Assembly: GCA_009838075.1 (NCBI GenBank)
Contig: VXSG01000096.1
Span: 62,001 to 126,000 of the forward strand
Reading direction: 5' to 3'
Length of the DNA stretch: 64,000 nt
From: Boseongicola sp. SB0665_bin_10
GTDB taxonomy: Bacteria > Pseudomonadota > Alphaproteobacteria > Rhodobacterales > Rhodobacteraceae
The notes under the pieces are model-generated. The model saw nothing but the letters and a program-made list of their open reading frames with translations. It was not told where the DNA came from and did not search any database. The translations under genes were made by a program, and so were the position numbers. This document shows positions 60,241 through 64,000 of this stretch, piece after piece (positions within the stretch are counted from its first letter, which is position 1; each line of letters begins with the position of its first letter).

Positions 60241-63231
60241 TCACGTTCCACGCCTTTGAAGGTTCCGCGTGTACTCGCAAGCCGGGTAGTTCGAGCACCC
60301 AAGGAAGCGGCCGAATTTCCCCATCCTGGTCTCCAGCCAGCCTCCGCAGTCCGGGCATCCCTCGATGGAAGCCCCGCAGTCCCGGCAGCGAAACGCGTCG
60401 CCCGACCTGACCGGCAGGCCGTTGAGGCACTTCGGGCACGGACGCCCCGTGTGCTCGCAATGGGGCCAGTTCGAGCAGCCGTAGAAGACGTTTCCGTCGC
60501 GGGAGTTTTCGCGACGTTCCAGGCGCCCCTCCTTGCACTGCGGACACGCCACGTCGCCTTCGGGCGGACGGCCGAACACTTTCACCCGTTCCTTGTCTTC
60601 GATCAGTTCCGTCGCGAACGCGGAAGGTGCGCCGCCCTCGGCAAGCAGGAACGCCTGCCGACGCGCACGCGTCAGCGCCACGTAGAGCAGCCGCCTCTCC
60701 TCGGCGTTGGGGTGCGCCTCGGGCGCGGCCATGACCAGGTCCAGCAGCGGGTCGTCCGCGATCTCGACTGGAAACCCGAGCCTGCCGGCGCACAGCCCGA
60801 GCACCACCACGTAGTCGGCTTCCAGGCCCTTGGCGCGATGCACCGTCATGTAGCTGAAGCGCAGGCGTGGATGCTGCCTTCCCAGACTGTCGAAGTTCCG
60901 GGGCTTCAGGTGCCGGTACCGACCCAGCAGCAGCACGTCGGACGTCCCTTCGTGCCTTGCGGCATCCTCGTTGATCCGGTCGAGCGCCTCCCTCAGCAGC
61001 GAGAGTCCGCCTTCGCCCGGCAGGCCCACGTGCACCGCCGGGCCTTCGGCCTTGCGCGTCGCGCGCACCGTCTTGCGGATCTGCGCCGGATTGCGCAGCA
61101 CGAAGTCCGTCGCGACGGCGGAGATGCGGTCCGCGCAACGGAACGTGGTTCCCAGGTCGATGCGCTCGAACGCGCCGAACCGTTCCCCGAACTCCCGCAT
61201 CATCGCGATGTCCGACCCGCCGAAGCGGTAGATCGCCTGCCAGTCGTCGCCGACCGCGAGCAGCTGCGCCCCCGGAGAGCCGTCGAGCAGCGCCTTCAGC
61301 AGACGCGCCCGGGCCGGGGAGATGTCCTGGAACTCGTCGACCAGTATGTAGCCGAATTGGCTTCGGTACCTGCCGGCCTCCACATGATCCGTCGCCCGGC
61401 TGATCATGTCATGGAAGTCGATCTCTCCCGCTTGGTCCAGCGTCTCCTGGTAGCGTTCGAAGGCCAGCCCGAACACCTCCAGAAACGTCTTCGCGCGTCT
61501 GCCGTCATCGAGGGTCCGCGCCTTTCTGGCGACCTCCTCCAGGGAGAGCCGGCCGCCCTTGAAGTGCTGAAGGAAAGTGGCGAGGAGACGGATGAACGGG
61601 TCGACCCGGCGCTGTTCCTCGAGCAACGCGAACACGCGGTCCCGGGGAATCGGCGCCAGCTCCACGCCGTGATCGGCCAGCTTCCGCTCAAGGTTCCGTA
61701 TCAGCCGCCCGTCGGTGCGCTCATGCGTGAAGGTCTCGACCAGGACGGTACCCCGTTCGGCGTGCACCCTGCGCTTCCACTCCATCTCCTCATGGTACTT
61801 CTCGCGGTTGACGAACGGCGCCGTGTTTCCCTTCGCGTCGATCCCGAAATGCTCGATGTAGATGCCGTGTTCGTAGAGATGAAAGTCGGGCTTGTACTGG
61901 CGCCTTTCGGCCGTCGCCGTCTCGTGCTCGTAAGGCGCTTCATATTGGTAGGCGATGCCGTTGAGGTGGAGGAAGTTGGCGATCTCGCATTCCTCGAAGC
62001 TCTTCACCTCGTCGCCTTTCAGCGAGCGGATCTCATACCTGCTGATGTAGTTCCAGTACGCCCCCCAGTTCGGGAACTCGTGAGTGCTCCTGTAGGGCGC
62101 GAACTGGTCCTGGAACCATTCCACCACGCATTCCGAAAGCGCGCCATCGGCCAGAAGGTCCGACACGATCCGCTTGAGCTGGTCGAACAGCGCCCGGTCG
62201 CTCTCAGCCGAGCGGGCCAGCGCAGGACGCCTGCCTTCGGCGTCGCCGATGATGGCCATGCCCAGTCCGTGGAAGGTCCGGACCGCCACGCCGTGCGCGG
62301 CCGCCCCAAGGCGCTTGCCTATGCGCTCCTCCATTTCGCCCCTCGCGTCCCGCGCGAAGGCGAGCAGCAGGATTTCGGACGGTTTCCGGTATTCCCTGCG
62401 GATCAGCCATCCGGCCTTCGCCACGATGACAGAGGTCTTGCCGCTGCCTGCGGCGGCGACCACCAGGTTGCGCCCGTCGTCGACGACCACAGCCCTGCGC
62501 TGCTCGTCCGTGAGCGGCCGGGCCTCGATCCGGTCGAACAGGTCGCGTGACCGGACGAGCTCGTTCGCGACGAACGCCTCGTTGGCCTTCGAACGTGCAT
62601 CGTCCGGCGCTTCTAGGAATTCCGCGATTGCCCCCAGCATCCGGGTTTCCGGGGCGTCGGACAGGGCCTCCGGCCAGGACCAGGCTAGCCCGGCCGTCGC
62701 CGTCTGCGCGTCCCGTTCGAGCCTTCGGATGTCGTCGGAATGAATGTACCGCGGCGGATCGGCAAGGCTGTCCAGGCATTCGTTCACGGCGCGAATCGCG
62801 TCGAACCGTGGCGCCAGCCAGCGACGCCACCAGTCGGCCCTCGCCGTCTCGATCGCGTTCGCCAGCGCACCCGCTTCGGCTCGGGCGAGACCCGACACGG
62901 TCGCCCCGCCAGCTGCGTGCTCCAGCCTTGCGCCGCCCCAGCGCCAGCCCGAATTCAGCCCGACCGCCTTGATGTCGCTCAGGGGGATCTGCCTTGATCG
63001 CGAGCCGAAGCCAAGCCTGACGCTGTCTGCCGTCACCGTTGCCGCCTTTGCCTGTCCCGGCCGGATCAGGGCGAACAGCAACGAAGCCACGCCCTTTCTC
63101 CTTGCATGGAAGAGACTGCCCGCAACCTTCGCTTTCGCAGGCAGGCTGTGCGCCGGCGAACGGGATGCTTCAGTCACGGCGGTCAATTGGGGCGGCGGGT
63201 TTTCCGATGGCGCCAGTTGACCGTCCGGCAT
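60241..63231 (-). CDS. Helicase IV (HelD)-like UvrD-family helicase with C-terminal topoisomerase zinc ribbons
   Basis: 996 residues from ATG 63,231; in-frame GTG 63,252 and TTG 63,291 would extend it, with no better ribosome-binding site. The N-terminal domain (RSRQIPLSDIKAVGL) resembles the helicase IV N-terminal region. SF1A motifs: VVAAAGSGKTSVIV (Walker A, Lys near residue 265), ILLLAFARDA, YILVDEFQDIS (about 629), LLAVGDDWQAIYRFGGSD, TTFRCADRIS, YMTVHRAKGLEADYVVVLG and LYVALTRARR. An insert within the helicase (YKPDFHLYEHGIYIEHFGID) has the HelD PD-x-x-E type signature. The tail holds three Cys4-like ribbons (CPQCKEGRL to CSNWPHC; CPKC to CRDC; CPDCGGW to CSNYPAC) similar to topoisomerase I C-terminal fingers. 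It could be repair or defence-linked. Confidence 0.88.
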   Translation of the reverse strand: MPDGQLAPSENPPPQLTAVTEASRSPAHSLPAKAKVAGSLFHARRKGVASLLFALIRPGQAKAATVTADSVRLGFGSRSRQIPLSDIKAVGLNSGWRWGGARLEHAAGGATVSGLARAEAGALANAIETARADWWRRWLAPRFDAIRAVNECLDSLADPPRYIHSDDIRRLERDAQTATAGLAWSWPEALSDAPETRMLGAIAEFLEAPDDARSKANEAFVANELVRSRDLFDRIEARPLTDEQRRAVVVDDGRNLVVAAAGSGKTSVIVAKAGWLIRREYRKPSEILLLAFARDARGEMEERIGKRLGAAAHGVAVRTFHGLGMAIIGDAEGRRPALARSAESDRALFDQLKRIVSDLLADGALSECVVEWFQDQFAPYRSTHEFPNWGAYWNYISRYEIRSLKGDEVKSFEECEIANFLHLNGIAYQYEAPYEHETATAERRQYKPDFHLYEHGIYIEHFGIDAKGNTAPFVNREKYHEEMEWKRRVHAERGTVLVETFTHERTDGRLIRNLERKLADHGVELAPIPRDRVFALLEEQRRVDPFIRLLATFLQHFKGGRLSLEEVARKARTLDDGRRAKTFLEVFGLAFERYQETLDQAGEIDFHDMISRATDHVEAGRYRSQFGYILVDEFQDISPARARLLKALLDGSPGAQLLAVGDDWQAIYRFGGSDIAMMREFGERFGAFERIDLGTTFRCADRISAVATDFVLRNPAQIRKTVRATRKAEGPAVHVGLPGEGGLSLLREALDRINEDAARHEGTSDVLLLGRYRHLKPRNFDSLGRQHPRLRFSYMTVHRAKGLEADYVVVLGLCAGRLGFPVEIADDPLLDLVMAAPEAHPNAEERRLLYVALTRARRQAFLLAEGGAPSAFATELIEDKERVKVFGRPPEGDVACPQCKEGRLERRENSRDGNVFYGCSNWPHCEHTGRPCPKCLNGLPVRSGDAFRCRDCGASIEGCPDCGGWLETRMGKFGRFLGCSNYPACEYTRNLQRRGT

Positions 63232-63291
63232 GTCGACGACAGCCGGATTCACACTGCCCAAGGAGCGCGCGCGGAAACGCTGCCGGTGCAA

Positions 63292-63969
63292 CGCAATGGA
63301 TCCAAATCATGAGACTTGCCTTACTTCTCGGCTCCTTTGCGGGGCGTTGAGATCCCGTCATTCAGGATGACCCGTTTCAAGTGCATATCCGAAGCTCATG
63401 CAGGACATTTCGGTCGCGTGGGCCTTCCTCGGAGTCGGGCTTCATTCAAGTTGGCCGGAAGCATGCACGCGAAATACCCTAGGCGTCCAGAGCACGACTT
63501 GCACGGATGCAGCCGACCTTGCATCCGCGCCTTCGTATCGGATGCCTGGAAGGAAGTTCAAGGGAGACGGCGCCTTGCGCCGTGAAGTGCGCGCTTCGCA
63601 GAGATTGGAATCCTGCCCAAAGGCTGTCGGTGTCGGTTGAGTGATGCGAGAACTCTTCATCAATGGCGTAGTGTACGACGCCTCGCCTTAATTCGTGGCC
63701 AAACAATGGCGCCCAAGGAACTTGAGCAGAGGACCGGGGCCGTTCCGTTTCTGGCAGCGCGTCCATGCCCGCGACGCGAGTCTTGACCACCAGCTTCGGG
63801 GCCTGTGAGCGGACGTCGTCAGTCCGCTTCGGTCGCTTCGCGCCAAACGCGCGGGCACGATGGCAGTACCGATCGGGCGTTTGCCGTCTCGGGCACGATC
63901 CCGGCGAAGGTCGCGCAGGCACAGCTGCTTGGAACTCGGCGGGCATTGGCAAGGTTGAATCCGCCTTAT
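63292..63969. other. Intergenic region at the right edge, no gene identified
   Basis: Open frames on both strands lack start signals and recognisable families. No transposase motif or terminal inverted repeat was identified, though a decayed element cannot be excluded. Confidence 0.4.
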
Positions 63970-63995
63970 TTACGTAGTGATTACGTATATTACGT
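63970..63995. repeat. Three TTACGT direct repeats at the window edge
   Basis: TTACGT at 63,970-63,975, 63,981-63,986 and 63,990-63,995, roughly one helical turn apart, in an AT-rich patch that contrasts with the GC-rich surroundings. Spacing suits an operator array or iterons for a gene beyond the window. Confidence 0.4.
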
Positions 63996-64000
63996 CGAAT

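Noticed and set aside
59977-62550. An 857-codon plus-strand frame opposite the HelD-like helicase
   Set aside because: Antisense shadow of a gene with complete UvrD motifs; no ribosome-binding site and no family resemblance.
1-64000. CRISPR arrays, rRNA operons and tRNA genes
   Set aside because: No regularly spaced identical repeats of CRISPR type, no rRNA-like sequence and no complete tRNA cloverleaf were seen in any intergenic region; a covariance-model search would be needed to exclude divergent ones.

Overview
The window looks like a high-G+C alphaproteobacterial chromosome segment, most likely Rhodobacteraceae or a close relative. This rests on gene content and order (sox end, ccmC-ccmD-ccmG beside acnA, a DmdC-like acyl-CoA dehydrogenase, a NosR/NosX pair) and on GC-rich codon usage. 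It falls into a respiratory and metabolic part (about 1-29,170) and a mobilizable, defence-rich accessory part (about 29,700-63,300).

Region 1 (1-13,040), periplasmic redox: the 3' end of soxA, a membrane-anchored tri-haem cytochrome c, two small secreted proteins, then a two-gene molybdenum hydroxylase operon (IorA-like 2Fe-2S subunit and IorB-like Mo subunit). Upstream of that operon are a perfect 10-bp dyad and a candidate promoter; a strong hairpin terminator follows it. Next come a secreted pentapeptide-repeat protein, nosR/nirI, nosX/nirX (apbE family) and a convergent exported repeat protein. nosZ is not in the window. A decayed ISAs1-family transposase and a second, paralogous pentapeptide protein follow.

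Region 2 (13,350-29,170), housekeeping: a LysR regulator, M48 lipoprotein peptidase, Sua5/TsaC, acyl-CoA dehydrogenase, glutathione S-transferase, M20 amidohydrolase, cytochrome c maturation genes ccmC-ccmD-ccmG (ccmD is 50 codons, overlapping both neighbours), aconitase acnA, a DUF1223 protein, an HtrB/LpxL-like acyltransferase, a 54-residue secreted Cys protein, purB and a metallophosphoesterase.

Region 3 (29,700-37,213), mobilization: four small translationally coupled genes, three of them ribbon-helix-helix-like and mutually similar and the fourth with a C-terminal membrane anchor. They lead into a 1784-residue MobF relaxase-helicase. Base composition here is visibly more GC-extreme than in either flank. 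No integrase, coupling protein or type IV secretion genes are in view.

Region 4 (37,397-63,300), defence-like cargo: a nuclease-helical-repeat protein (1107 aa), a complete type III restriction-modification pair, an AT-richer coiled-coil two-TM protein, an FRG-like relic, a giant DUF4011-helicase-Vsr-like protein (Hhe architecture) ending in a GreA/GreB-C-like domain, a small membrane protein with an overlapping small lipoprotein, a secreted ankyrin protein, a second putative nuclease with an FS-x-K motif, and a helicase IV-like protein with zinc ribbons. The combination of relaxase, restriction-modification and several nuclease/helicase genes suggests a mobile defence island. The 1107-aa and 524-aa nuclease-like genes and the two-TM protein are the least understood members.
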